Assembly: GCA_013285405.1 (NCBI GenBank)
Contig: CP053446.1
Span: 3,209,001 to 3,273,000, forward strand
Source: Ignavibacteriota bacterium
GTDB taxonomy: Bacteria > Bacteroidota > Ignavibacteria > Ignavibacteriales > Ignavibacteriaceae
Reading direction: 5' to 3'
DNA: 64,000 nucleotides
Shown here: positions 37,825-48,071 of the stretch, one piece after another
How positions within the stretch are numbered: position 1 is the stretch's first letter
Layout: every line of letters begins with the position of its first letter
Position numbers and translations under genes: made by a program
The notes under the pieces: generated by a model
Databases searched by the model: none
What the model was told of the DNA's origin: nothing
The model's input: only the letters and a program-made list of their open reading frames with translations

Positions 37825-39291
37825 ATGAAAAAATTTCTTATTACATTTTACTTTATTCTTTCAGCTTTAACCTACAGCCAATCACAGTTCCAGCAATTTA
37901 TTGATTATGTGAATTCACTTGGTGACCCGTCTCTAAAGCAAGCTGCGGTTGACAGTTTTATGACTTATGCAAGAACACAAGGAATTCCTTTCATAGAAGA
38001 TTCAACTGCCAATTTTATTTATCAGGGTAATCCAAGCTCCGTTTCTGTTCCGGGAGATTTTAATGGATGGAGTGCTTCCGCCTGGCCAATGACAAAACTA
38101 AGTGAAACAAATTTCTGGTATCGTTCAGAAAATTTTGAACTTGACGCGAGACTTGATTATAAATTCTTTATTGTAAACAATAGTGGTAGTTTTTGGATTC
38201 TAGATCCCGAAAATCCAAATACTTGCCAGGGAGGGTTTGGTCCCAACTCAGAACTTTCAATGCCGTTATACGTTCAACCGTGGGAAATAAATTATAATCC
38301 TTCAATTCAACACGGAACAGTAATTTCAAAAACTATTTTCAGTTCGATCGTGGGGACTAACTATCAACTTAATATTTATTTACCACCAGGATATGATTCT
38401 TTATCTTCTACAACTTATCCAACAGTTTATTTTCAGGATGGATCAGAATATATTAGTCTTGGCAAAGCAGTAAATGTAATTGATAATCTTCTTGACAGCT
38501 CAAAAATTCAACCTGTAATTGCTGTGTTTGTAAAACCAAATAATCGCAATGAAGAATATGCAGGTTCACTTCGAAATCAATACAGATTATTTTTTATAAA
38601 TGAACTTGTGCCATACATCGATGCAAATTATCATACTAAAGTTGATCCAAAAGAGAGATTAGTTCTCGGCGATTCTTTCGGAGGAAATATTTCTGCACTC
38701 ATCAGCTATAATCATCCTGAAGTATTTGGATTATGTGGATTGCATTCAGGTGCATTCTGGCCAAATAATTATGAAGCATACAATCTGATTATTAATGGTC
38801 CGGTTAAAGACATCGACTGGTGTGCAATCTGGGGAACTTATGAAAGTCTTTACACTAATATGAGAGATTTCAGAGATTATTTGCTTGGTGCAAACTATCA
38901 ACTCAATTGGCTTGAAAGACCTGAAGGACACAGCTGGGGTTTGTGGCGGGCATCGATTGACAGAATGCTTGAATTTTACTTTCCCGGAAGTTCAAGTGGT
39001 GTGATCACAGAAGTTAATTCTCCGGACGGTTTTATTCTTTCCCAGAATTTTCCGAATCCGTTCAACCCTACAACTGTTATAAGATATCAATTATCGATAG
39101 GTAGTTACGTAACATTGAAGGTATATGATATTCTCGGAAATGAAATCGCAACTCTTGTTAATGAAGAGAAATCTGCGGGAGAGTATGAGGTTGTATTCTC
39201 TGCTGATAATAGTTCATCATCAGGCATTTATCTTTATAAACTAACCTCTCGGGGGTTTTCACAGTCCAGGAAGATGATACTTTTAAAATAA
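37825..39291 (+). CDS. Secreted esterase-D/feruloyl-esterase-like hydrolase, T9SS-sorted
   Basis: 488 residues. Signal peptide ends near ...ALTYSQ (about 20). Residues about 60-140 are an E-set/CBM48-like domain (VSVPGDFNGWSASAWPM). Residues about 150-390 are an alpha/beta hydrolase of the esterase D/enterochelin esterase type: YLPPGYDS, nucleophile in LGDSFGGN, active His in EGHSWGLW. A T9SS type A sorting domain (NFPNPFNPTTVI ... RKMILLK) follows. Probably cleaves ester-linked side groups or esters outside the cell. Own transcription unit. Confidence 0.86.
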   Translation: MKKFLITFYFILSALTYSQSQFQQFIDYVNSLGDPSLKQAAVDSFMTYARTQGIPFIEDSTANFIYQGNPSSVSVPGDFNGWSASAWPMTKLSETNFWYRSENFELDARLDYKFFIVNNSGSFWILDPENPNTCQGGFGPNSELSMPLYVQPWEINYNPSIQHGTVISKTIFSSIVGTNYQLNIYLPPGYDSLSSTTYPTVYFQDGSEYISLGKAVNVIDNLLDSSKIQPVIAVFVKPNNRNEEYAGSLRNQYRLFFINELVPYIDANYHTKVDPKERLVLGDSFGGNISALISYNHPEVFGLCGLHSGAFWPNNYEAYNLIINGPVKDIDWCAIWGTYESLYTNMRDFRDYLLGANYQLNWLERPEGHSWGLWRASIDRMLEFYFPGSSSGVITEVNSPDGFILSQNFPNPFNPTTVIRYQLSIGSYVTLKVYDILGNEIATLVNEEKSAGEYEVVFSADNSSSSGIYLYKLTSRGFSQSRKMILLK

Positions 39292-39416
39292 ATTGTCTGT
39301 TTCATCTCTTTAAAATTTAACAATTCCATTATTTACTAAGATTTATTTTTTGTGTATTTTGACTCCGTGTTTATAAACCATTCGGATTATTAAAGACTTT
39401 TTTTACTTTTTATCAA

Positions 39417-41522
39417 ATGAAACTTCGTTACCGGATAATTTATCTGTCCATACTTCTTTGTGCCTTCACCACAAACCCCGGTGATGAAGAAAAGTACTTC
39501 CCCAAAATCCTTGACGATGATAACAGCAAGTACACCAATATTGGTAATATTGGAATCACAGTTACAAATTTTGGTACTTATGGACACGGTTTCGTTCTTT
39601 GGCCAGAACAGCCAAGCTGTCAGTATCCGATCGGAAGTGGAATAGAGCATCTCTTTGATGGCGGACTTTATGTTGGTGGTTTTATAAGAGGTGTTGGTGG
39701 TCCTTTTGTAACTACTGGAGCAGTTGATGCGGCTTCAGTTTCAGCAAGAGGAGGAGGATTTGAATTCACGAATATTGCTGGCAGTCGTGTAAAGGAAAGA
39801 TCATCGCTATTTGATTCCAGATTTTTTAGCCCCGCTGCAATTTCTCACCAGGATTTTCTGATGGATTATTCAGATACCAGCAGAGTTTTTCTAAATGGCG
39901 AACCAATCATTGATCACAATCCACTTGGAATTGCTGTGCATCAGGAAACGTATGCCTGGAATTTTCCATTCGCTAACTTCTTTGTAATATTTAATTACTG
40001 GATTAAAAACGTCAGTAATAGAAATATTGATAGCGTATTTGTTGGAATGTGGACAGATGCGGTCGTTCGTAATACAAATATAACAGGCAGACCATCAGGC
40101 AGCGCATTTTTCAACAAGGGTGGTGATGGTTATAATGATTCAATTAAAATGGCTTATGAATTTGATGCTGCCGGTGATCTTGGATTTAGTGATAGCTATA
40201 TCGGGGTTCTTCATTGTGGATCAGATCCAAAATTACCTGAGAAATTTCCAGTTGGATTAATTGATTCAATACCTTCAGTCAATTTTGTTACCTGGCAATT
40301 TAGGAATGTAGATGATCCCGATTTTTTTGCACCTCAGAATGATTTTGATCGTTATGGAAAACTGAGAGGTTATTTCAGCGGAACTAGTCGATGGAAAGAT
40401 GGTATCACACCACAGCAAATAAAAACACCTTCCAATAGATCAATTCTTATTACAAACGGTCACTTCCCGACAATTGAACCTGGTGATTCAATAAATGTTG
40501 TATTTGCAATAGTGTGCGCTAAAAAATTTGGTCCTGATCCTGCAAACCTCGATACAGAAGAACAAAAAACAAATTTATATATAAATGCAGATTGGGCGTT
40601 ACGTGCTTACTTCGGTGAAGATAAAAACAGAAATGGAATTCTTGATCCTGGAGAAGATCTTGATTCTAACGGAAAAATAACTCGTTATATTCTGCCAGCA
40701 CCTCCGGTTGTTCCTGTAGTCAAAGTAATTCCAAAGGATCGTGAAGTTGAAATTTACTGGGATAAACGAGCTGAATTATCTATTGATCCGATATCAGGCA
40801 AACAGGATTTTGAAGGATATAAAATTTACAGAACTCAAGCGGGATTTGACCTTACACAGGGTGGACAGGATATATTTAATTCATTAGTAACACTTGCTCA
40901 ATTTGATAGTGCTGGTAACGGTGTTTCATTTGATACAGGTTTTGATTTTGTTGAACTGCCTGAACCAATTACTTTTCCGGGTGATACAATTCAATACTAT
41001 TACAAATATACTTTGAACAATCTGCTAAACGGCTGGCAGTATTTATTCTCAGTAAGTGCATTTGATGAAGGTGATCCTGAAAATAATCTCGATATACTCG
41101 AATCATCACCGTTAGCAAATTTTCAAAGAGTACTTCCCGGAACTCCTTCTACTGACGATCCGGATATACAAATCGGTGTTTACCCAAATCCTTATTATGG
41201 AAATGCAATCTGGGATGGAAGTTCTGAGCGATTACGGAAAATATATTTCTTTAATCTTCCTTCCGATTGTCAGATTACGATTTATACTCTTTCAGGCGAT
41301 GTCGTAAAACGAATTGATCATACTTCATCAAGTAATAGTTCGGAAGTAAGATGGTTTGAAACTTATGCACCTGATGGTAAGCAAAAATTTGCAGGAGGCG
41401 AACATGCCTGGGATCTGTTAACAGATAATGAACAGGCAATTGCAACAGGGATGTACTTATTCACTGTTAAAAACAATAATAGCGGTGATATAAAAACGGG
41501 AAAATTTTTAGTAATCAAATAA
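39417..41522 (+). CDS. Large secreted protein with Fn3-like and variant sorting domain
   Basis: 701 residues. N-terminal signal segment (YRIIYLSILLCAFTT). First 430 residues are an unrecognised beta-rich domain (GNIGITVTNFGTYGHGF; FNYWIKNVSNRNIDSVFVGMWTDAVVRN). At about 405 a Ca-binding dockerin/EF-hand-like loop, DKNRNGILDPGEDLDSNGK. Then an Fn3-like domain (EIYWDKRAELSIDPISGKQDF, FEGYKIYRT) and a C-terminal domain (VYPNPYYGNA ... TGKFLVIK) of T9SS type but without the NPFNPST core. Twelve bases before the next gene, so co-transcribed with it. Function unknown. Confidence 0.75.
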   Translation: MKLRYRIIYLSILLCAFTTNPGDEEKYFPKILDDDNSKYTNIGNIGITVTNFGTYGHGFVLWPEQPSCQYPIGSGIEHLFDGGLYVGGFIRGVGGPFVTTGAVDAASVSARGGGFEFTNIAGSRVKERSSLFDSRFFSPAAISHQDFLMDYSDTSRVFLNGEPIIDHNPLGIAVHQETYAWNFPFANFFVIFNYWIKNVSNRNIDSVFVGMWTDAVVRNTNITGRPSGSAFFNKGGDGYNDSIKMAYEFDAAGDLGFSDSYIGVLHCGSDPKLPEKFPVGLIDSIPSVNFVTWQFRNVDDPDFFAPQNDFDRYGKLRGYFSGTSRWKDGITPQQIKTPSNRSILITNGHFPTIEPGDSINVVFAIVCAKKFGPDPANLDTEEQKTNLYINADWALRAYFGEDKNRNGILDPGEDLDSNGKITRYILPAPPVVPVVKVIPKDREVEIYWDKRAELSIDPISGKQDFEGYKIYRTQAGFDLTQGGQDIFNSLVTLAQFDSAGNGVSFDTGFDFVELPEPITFPGDTIQYYYKYTLNNLLNGWQYLFSVSAFDEGDPENNLDILESSPLANFQRVLPGTPSTDDPDIQIGVYPNPYYGNAIWDGSSERLRKIYFFNLPSDCQITIYTLSGDVVKRIDHTSSSNSSEVRWFETYAPDGKQKFAGGEHAWDLLTDNEQAIATGMYLFTVKNNNSGDIKTGKFLVIK

Positions 41523-41534
41523 AAGGAGTAAAAA

Positions 41535-43679
41535 ATGAAAACATTCATATTTTTTCTTGTGATGATGATGGCATACATCACTAGTGACTTGTTTGCACAA
41601 GCTCTTGTTACAATTGAGGATATTCAATATATACCTGATTCTACGTTGTTAAACACCGGTGATCAGCCCTCACCTTTGAATGGACAGCAGGTAAAAGTTC
41701 GGGGAATAGTAATGGTTAGCCCTTTAGTTAACCCGCAAACTGACAGGAGACCAATTATGTGGTCTGGTGCAAGATGGGTTACTTATCTTTACGATCCGGA
41801 TGGACAAGTGTATAATGAATTTGACGGAATTAATGTTCTGCAGATGGATACATCATCCCAATACCAGGGAACATTTTTTGATTTAATAGATACTGCTCAG
41901 GTAGTTGAAATAACCTTAACTGTTAATGAATTTAATACAACTACACAGGGTGAAGTTCTGATTAACCCGGTGACACCAGTCAGCATAATTCAACAACTAC
42001 CTAAAAGACCGGACCCTATTGAACTTGATATTTCAGATTTTATGTCTGGCGGAGTACAAAATCCTTTAGCTGAAAAATATGAAGGTCAATATGTTGTTAT
42101 CAGAAATGTAACTACAAGCGATAGAAATACAAGTACTGGAACATTCAGAATAAATGATGGACAGGGCAATTATATGTTTATGTTCGATCAATCTGGTTAT
42201 TTCACGCTGCGATCTCACAGACTTACAGGATTAACAACTTATCAGGTGCCTGTGGACGGAACAGTTTTAAGTTATATCAGAGGAGTAATACAAACCAGAA
42301 CGACTGGATATTATATTGGTCCTATGTATCCAAACGATATGGAAATTGCTGTAACACCTCCTGCAATTAGCAAGCTTAAAAGAAATCCAGCCGTTGTTTT
42401 AACTAATCAGGCAGTTACATTAACTGCAAATGTTACAGATGATGGAAGTGTTGACTCAGTAAGACTTTATTATCGTGTTGATGGTGGAAATTATTCTGCT
42501 GTTAATATGACACCTGGAAGCGGTAGCAGTTATTCAGGTACAATTCCGGGAGTAAATAGTGACTCAGCTTTGGTTGATTATTACATCTGGTCAAAAGATA
42601 ATCAAGGAAATACTTCCACATTACCATCGAACATTACAAATCCTTACTATTTCTATCTTGTGCTAAACAGGGGTGTAGAAATTCAGGATGTACAGTATAA
42701 TCCTTTCGGTACCGATGTTAGTGGATATAATGGATACCGGCTTCAATTGACTGGTGTAGTTACCGCTGATACAAATGATTGTACACCAACCTATGCATTA
42801 AGAATTTATATGCAAAACGGTCAGGGTCCATGGAGTGGAATTCAGGTTGGAACAAGAGGTACAAATGGCAGTACGATTCGTGGATTCCAAAAGGGTCAAC
42901 TCGTATCAGTTGATGGTCTCGTTTGGGATGAATCAATTACACCAACATTTAATGTTACAAGAATTGACAGTATCACAAATGTTCAGATACTTTCTTCAGG
43001 CGAGCCGCTTCCAACTCCTGAAGTCTTGGAAACTGTAACAATTGGAACCGGTGGATTCGGACAAGTTCAAAAAGAACAGTGGGAAAGTGTACTTATCCGA
43101 TATAATAATGTGACTGTTACTAATGAAAATGCAGACTTCCCAAGCAACTTTGGTGAAATGTACGTGAGTGATGGCAGCGGTGATACAAGAGTTGAACTTG
43201 AGGACGGTAATCATGATTATCATAATCTTTCAGATCCTACAAGACTTTATTATGTAAAAACCGGAAGCACTTTCGATGCACTTCAGGGTATCCTGTATTA
43301 CTCTTTTGGTAATTACAAACTTGTTCCAAGAAATAACGATGATTTCATCGGATACGATCCGGTAAGTGTAGAAAATGAAGGTACTATTCCGGATGAGTAT
43401 CAGCTTTCACAAAATTATCCTAATCCATTCAATCCTGCTACAAGAATTAATTTCTCACTTCCATTTGAATCGAATGTGAGATTGAGTGTTTTCAATATTC
43501 TTGGTCAGGAGATTAAAATTCTTGTTGATAACCAGGTTCAACCAGTTGGCAATTATAATCTTACATTCGACGCCAGCGATCTTCCATCCGGAATTTATTT
43601 TTACAGATTGATTGCTTCTTCATCAGAAGATAACGGACGGAATTTTGTTGATGTTAAAAAGATGATGCTGATAAAATAA
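41535..43679 (+). CDS. Secreted OB-fold (DUF5689-like) protein, T9SS-sorted
   Basis: 714 residues; AAAGGAG before the ATG and a signal peptide ending ...SDLFAQ. Two OB-fold-like segments of the kind found beside secreted nucleases: about 20-270 (LNGQQVKVRGIVMVSP, YVVIRNVTTSDRN) and about 385-620 (YRLQLTGVVTADTND, QLVSVDGLVWDES, SVLIRYNNVTVTNENAD). Between them is an Ig-like domain (PAVVLTNQAVTLTANVTDD). Ends with a T9SS type A sorting domain (NYPNPFNPATRI ... KKMMLIK). Possibly binds nucleic acid or glycan; no catalytic site recognised. Confidence 0.78.
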   Translation: MKTFIFFLVMMMAYITSDLFAQALVTIEDIQYIPDSTLLNTGDQPSPLNGQQVKVRGIVMVSPLVNPQTDRRPIMWSGARWVTYLYDPDGQVYNEFDGINVLQMDTSSQYQGTFFDLIDTAQVVEITLTVNEFNTTTQGEVLINPVTPVSIIQQLPKRPDPIELDISDFMSGGVQNPLAEKYEGQYVVIRNVTTSDRNTSTGTFRINDGQGNYMFMFDQSGYFTLRSHRLTGLTTYQVPVDGTVLSYIRGVIQTRTTGYYIGPMYPNDMEIAVTPPAISKLKRNPAVVLTNQAVTLTANVTDDGSVDSVRLYYRVDGGNYSAVNMTPGSGSSYSGTIPGVNSDSALVDYYIWSKDNQGNTSTLPSNITNPYYFYLVLNRGVEIQDVQYNPFGTDVSGYNGYRLQLTGVVTADTNDCTPTYALRIYMQNGQGPWSGIQVGTRGTNGSTIRGFQKGQLVSVDGLVWDESITPTFNVTRIDSITNVQILSSGEPLPTPEVLETVTIGTGGFGQVQKEQWESVLIRYNNVTVTNENADFPSNFGEMYVSDGSGDTRVELEDGNHDYHNLSDPTRLYYVKTGSTFDALQGILYYSFGNYKLVPRNNDDFIGYDPVSVENEGTIPDEYQLSQNYPNPFNPATRINFSLPFESNVRLSVFNILGQEIKILVDNQVQPVGNYNLTFDASDLPSGIYFYRLIASSSEDNGRNFVDVKKMMLIK

Positions 43680-43688
43680 GATATGGAA

Positions 43689-43714
43689 GAACCCTCTTCA
43701 ACCGGAGAGGGTTC
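43689..43714. repeat. Hairpin between secreted-protein genes
   Basis: 9-bp perfect stem GAACCCTCT/AGAGGGTTC with an 8-base loop. No T tract follows, so it looks like a dispersed repeat or mRNA-processing hairpin rather than a terminator. Confidence 0.65.
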
Positions 43715-43734
43715 GTCCTCTTGAATAATTAAAA

Positions 43735-45273
43735 ATGTCTGATAAAAATCTTTTACTGATAATATTTCTTGCAATTGTTTCTTTGTTTATGATTTCCTGC
43801 AAAGAGGAAATCGTAGGAGTTAAAAATAAAAATCAGGCTCCCGAAACAAGTGTATCGTTGTATCCGGATAGTGTAATCATTCCGCAGCAAACAAGATTGT
43901 TAGTAAGCTGGTGGGGAGATGACCCTGATGGAATAATAAGAGGATTTTATTTCAAATGGAACGATGAACCATGGCAGTTCACAGCAGGTAATGATAGTTT
44001 ATTTTCACTCAAGATTGGTGCAAACGATACAACGTTCAGATTTAATGTTTCTGCTGCCGATGCTGAGGGAAATGGAAAATATGATAATCAGATTTTTCAG
44101 AATGGAATCAATTTCGGTCCTGAACCATTCATTGATAAAAATGGCAATGGTATTTGGGACAATAATGAAAAATATTATGACATTGGTTTGATTGATGCAA
44201 CGCCGGCGGAATTTTTATTCCCGTTAAAAAATTCTGCACCGACAATACAATGGAACGAACTAAGTTTTCTTCCTGATACTTCTTTTCCTGTAATGTCTTT
44301 CGGCTGGATCGCCGATGATATTGATGGTGTTGAATCAATACTAAAAATTAACATTGCACTAAACGATACTTTAAATCCCGCTAATATCATTTCTCTCGAT
44401 GGAAGAGTCAGAACAATAACAATGAGAACTAATGAGTTTACTTCCCAGAATCCGTTAATGGAAATATTAATCGAAGGGCAGGAGAATAATATTAATCCGG
44501 AAAAACTGCCGGGGCTGTTATTTAATGACTTGAATTATTTTTATGTTCAGGCTGAAGATATCTCGGGTGCAAAATCCAGGTTCATTAAACTTCCCGGAAA
44601 TGATCCAAATGATTATTGGTATGTAAAAAAACCTGTAAGTAATTTTCTTGTTATTGATGATTATGCAACGATAGACAATGCCGCAACTTTTTATTCTGCT
44701 ATGTTTGACAGTCTTAATTTGACTGGCAGTTATGATACTTATGATATTGTAACACAGGAACCTCCTTTTAAAAATGTAACATTTCTTGAAACTATAAAAT
44801 TATTCGATTACCTGTTCTGGTACACTGACAATAATCCTTCTATTGATTTAGCTTCATTCTCCACACAGAAATATTTGAGTCAAGGAGGTAAAGTTGCTTT
44901 CTCAATGCAATTTCCTCAAACTGTTGATCCTGTTGAACTGCAAAATTTTATTCCGATTATTTCAGATAGTATTGGATTAAAAGTTTCGCTTTTGCCCGGA
45001 ACTAATGTTGTCTCAGATACTACAGACCCATTGTATCCAAATTTAAAGCTCACAATAAATGTATTTCGCGTTAAATCGTTTTATCTGAATGAACTTGTTG
45101 CTAATCCTATTTATTATTATCTGAATGGTGAATTGCCGGGGTTTGCCGGATTTACAAATATTGGCTTGACTGAATTTTTTATCGCTCTGCCGCTTGATAA
45201 ATGTAATGGAAGTGGAAATGTTAAAGCGCTTCTTCAAAAAGTTTTTTTCGTTGATTTTGGAATAACAAGATGA
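43735..45273 (+). CDS. Surface lipoprotein, Ig/Fn-like, unknown function
   Basis: 512 residues. Lipobox MISC gives lipidated Cys22. Beta-rich domains follow (TSVSLYPDSVIIPQQTRLLV, WWGDDPDGIIRGFYFKW), with a Ca-binding-like loop DKNGNGIWDNNE near 140, and a C-terminal region with FLVIDDYATIDNAATFYSAMF that could be a Rossmann-like fold. The final 4 bases overlap the TonB-receptor start (ATGA), so translation is coupled. A role as a surface partner of the receptor is possible, in the position a SusD would take, but it shows no SusD signature. Confidence 0.7.
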   Translation: MSDKNLLLIIFLAIVSLFMISCKEEIVGVKNKNQAPETSVSLYPDSVIIPQQTRLLVSWWGDDPDGIIRGFYFKWNDEPWQFTAGNDSLFSLKIGANDTTFRFNVSAADAEGNGKYDNQIFQNGINFGPEPFIDKNGNGIWDNNEKYYDIGLIDATPAEFLFPLKNSAPTIQWNELSFLPDTSFPVMSFGWIADDIDGVESILKINIALNDTLNPANIISLDGRVRTITMRTNEFTSQNPLMEILIEGQENNINPEKLPGLLFNDLNYFYVQAEDISGAKSRFIKLPGNDPNDYWYVKKPVSNFLVIDDYATIDNAATFYSAMFDSLNLTGSYDTYDIVTQEPPFKNVTFLETIKLFDYLFWYTDNNPSIDLASFSTQKYLSQGGKVAFSMQFPQTVDPVELQNFIPIISDSIGLKVSLLPGTNVVSDTTDPLYPNLKLTINVFRVKSFYLNELVANPIYYYLNGELPGFAGFTNIGLTEFFIALPLDKCNGSGNVKALLQKVFFVDFGITR

Positions 45274-48071
45274 AGAAAACTTTACTGCTATTCTTTTTAT
45301 ATACTTTTACTCTTGCAGCCCAGCAAACGGGAACTCTAACAGGAAATGTTACTGATGCAGCAACCGGCGAAACTCTACCCGGTGTAAATATTATTTTAAA
45401 AGGCACATACTTCGGTGCTGCGACCGATTTAAACGGAAACTTCAGCATCACAAACATTCCGGTTGGAATTTACAATGTTGATATTTCATTGATTGGTTAC
45501 AAAACTTATCAGTACACAGGAACTAAAATCGAAACGAATAAAGCTACCAGAATGGATGTTAAACTTGAAGAAACAGTATTAACACTTGAACAAGATATCG
45601 TCGTGATTGGTGAAAAGCCTTTAATGGATGTAGAAGAAACACAAAGTAAAAGAACAATATCGAAGGAAGAGATAGATCAGCTTATTGTTGAGAATGTTCA
45701 GAATATAGTTTCGCAGCAAGCAGGAGTAGTTGTTAACAATTCAAATGAAGTTCATATTCGCGGCGGAAGAACTTATGAAAATGCTTTTCTGCTCGATGGT
45801 GTTTCTGTTCAGGATCCGATAGCTGGGACAGGTTTTGGACTTCAGTTAAGTGCTTCTTCAATTGAAGAAGTTGAGGTTATTACCGGCGGATTTAATGCTG
45901 AATATGGTCAGGCAACATCAGGAATAGTTAACGTAAAAACAAAAGAGGGGAGTGAAAAATATAGCGGATCACTAACTTATAAACGCGATAATTTTGGTAA
46001 TACATCTTCCGATCATGTTTTTAACATTGATGTTCTTGAAGCCAACTTTAGCGGACCTGAACCGATAACCTCTTTTTTGCTGCCAGTGGTGGGTTTAAAC
46101 ATTCCCGGCGAATTTACATTCTTCACTAACTTTTATGGCGGAATCAGTGATGGTATTACTCAAGGATATTATAAATCTACTGCTGATCAACTCATCTCAT
46201 CAACATTCGGTGGAAGCAGATATGCACCGCGTGAAGAAAATAGCTGGTTCTGGCTTGCAAAATTATCTTACCTGTACTCACCAACTTTGAAATTCAATTA
46301 TTCATTTAATCAATCCGTTAACATTAATCAAAACTCACAATCGCTACAATCGAATCTTGAGTATGTAGAACCATCACCCGGTTATCAATTTACATTTCAA
46401 AATCTTTTAGATAATGCGAATACTTTTACGCATAACAATATCTATCATAGTTTTACTACAACCCACACGTTGAATTCCAGAACTTACTATGAATTTAAAG
46501 CAAATTACTTTTTCACAAATCTTAGAGGTGATGCTAACGGTCTCTATTATAATTTGTATAACGAACCAAAGGATATTGTAAACTTTCCTATTGAATACTA
46601 TAATGAAGAATTTGATACAATAGGAGTTATCCCCGGTGATGGATTCTGGGATGTTGGAAATCCATTTACCTGGCATGATCATTTTCTCGAAGAGTTTTCA
46701 TTGAGAGGTGACTTAACAAGTTTCTTCGATGAAATGAATAAATTCAAAACCGGGTTTAATATGCAGTTCCAGGAAATGCAGGTAGTAGATATTTACAAAC
46801 CCTGGATTGGTGAGCTTGGATTGAATAACGATATCTACACAGTTTATCCGGCACTTGGTGCTTTCTACGCACAGGATAATATAAACTTCGGTGGTATGAT
46901 CTTAAATTTTGGGCTTCGTCTTGATTATTGGTTCCCCGGAAAATATGTTGATGATGCTGTTGCTGACACTAATGTTATCACAATTCCCGATCAGATCAGG
47001 GATGCATATTATGAGGATACTTATGGATGGTTTAGTGATAGAAGATTTAAAGCAAGATTGAGTCCGCGATTAGGAATTTCACATCCTGTATCTGATTTCC
47101 AAACGCTTTTCTTTTCGTACGGACATTTTAGCAAATGGCCAAAGCCTCAATTTGTTTATGCAAAATTAAATCCCGTTAGTGCACAATCATCTTTTCAGAA
47201 ATTTGGCAATCCAAATCTTAATCCTGAAACCACAGTAGCTTATGAATTAGGTTTGAAAACACAATTCACTCCGGACGATGTTCTTACAGTAACAGCCTAT
47301 TACAAAGATATTTATGATTACGTTAGCACAAGGTCTGCCAGGATAACTTCTGCACGTTTTGCTGCTGAAAGTTTTATTACTTATGTAAATACAGATTATG
47401 CACGTTCAAGAGGATTGGAAGTTGAATTCAGAAAAAGAATTGGCAGATGGTTTAATGGTCAGGCTTCATTTGCATATTCAATTGTTACTGGTAAAAGTTC
47501 TTCTGCTGAAGAAGGTGTTCTTATCGCTCGTGGTGATTTAGAAGAATCAATCCGTGAAGAGTATTTATCATGGGATAGACCAATTACAGCATCATTATCT
47601 ATCAACTTCTTTGCTGAGGAAGGTAGTTTTGGATTCGCTGAGGGAATAATTGATAACTGGAGTATGTACATCAGAACATTTTATCAGTCAGGAAAAAGAT
47701 ATACACCTGCAGTATTTACAGGATCAATTGATAATCAGGGTAGAAAAGAATATGAGTACGTGCGTGGTGAACGCTACACAGAAATTGGAGATGACTGGTT
47801 TTATGTTGATCTGAACTTTGAAAAATATTTTGATCTCAGCGGATTAAGCTTTTCAGTATTCCTGGAAGTTAATAATCTGCTTGACAATAGAAATTCAACA
47901 ATAATAAATCCAGTAACCGGAAGAGCATACGAATATGGCGACGATGTTCCTGGCAGTTGGAATGATCCGCGATATCCGGATTTGCAGGCTCCAATTACAC
48001 CTTATCCTCTCAATCCGGCAAGATATTTATCAAAGCGTAATCTGAAATTTGGAGTGACTTTTACTTTCTAA
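45270..48071 (+). CDS. TonB-dependent outer-membrane receptor
   Basis: 933 residues. Signal peptide ending ...FTLAAQ; N-terminal carboxypeptidase-regulatory-like domain (GTLTGNVTDAATGETLPGVN) as in CarA/SusC-type receptors; plug domain with VHIRGGRTYENAFLLDGV and VEVITGGFNAEYGQATSGIVNVKTKEG; then a 22-strand-type barrel ending NLKFGVTFTF with terminal Phe. Imports a ligand using TonB energy. Starts inside the lipoprotein gene's end and abuts the PorV-like gene directly. Substrate unknown. Confidence 0.93.
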   Translation: MKKTLLLFFLYTFTLAAQQTGTLTGNVTDAATGETLPGVNIILKGTYFGAATDLNGNFSITNIPVGIYNVDISLIGYKTYQYTGTKIETNKATRMDVKLEETVLTLEQDIVVIGEKPLMDVEETQSKRTISKEEIDQLIVENVQNIVSQQAGVVVNNSNEVHIRGGRTYENAFLLDGVSVQDPIAGTGFGLQLSASSIEEVEVITGGFNAEYGQATSGIVNVKTKEGSEKYSGSLTYKRDNFGNTSSDHVFNIDVLEANFSGPEPITSFLLPVVGLNIPGEFTFFTNFYGGISDGITQGYYKSTADQLISSTFGGSRYAPREENSWFWLAKLSYLYSPTLKFNYSFNQSVNINQNSQSLQSNLEYVEPSPGYQFTFQNLLDNANTFTHNNIYHSFTTTHTLNSRTYYEFKANYFFTNLRGDANGLYYNLYNEPKDIVNFPIEYYNEEFDTIGVIPGDGFWDVGNPFTWHDHFLEEFSLRGDLTSFFDEMNKFKTGFNMQFQEMQVVDIYKPWIGELGLNNDIYTVYPALGAFYAQDNINFGGMILNFGLRLDYWFPGKYVDDAVADTNVITIPDQIRDAYYEDTYGWFSDRRFKARLSPRLGISHPVSDFQTLFFSYGHFSKWPKPQFVYAKLNPVSAQSSFQKFGNPNLNPETTVAYELGLKTQFTPDDVLTVTAYYKDIYDYVSTRSARITSARFAAESFITYVNTDYARSRGLEVEFRKRIGRWFNGQASFAYSIVTGKSSSAEEGVLIARGDLEESIREEYLSWDRPITASLSINFFAEEGSFGFAEGIIDNWSMYIRTFYQSGKRYTPAVFTGSIDNQGRKEYEYVRGERYTEIGDDWFYVDLNFEKYFDLSGLSFSVFLEVNNLLDNRNSTIINPVTGRAYEYGDDVPGSWNDPRYPDLQAPITPYPLNPARYLSKRNLKFGVTFTF

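Noticed and set aside
43689..43714. Rho-independent terminator
   Set aside because: Strong stem but no T tract; genes on both sides run in the same direction in a tight series.
45270..48071. SusC of a SusC/SusD polysaccharide utilisation locus
   Set aside because: No SusD gene and no glycoside hydrolase nearby; the adjacent lipoprotein lacks SusD features.
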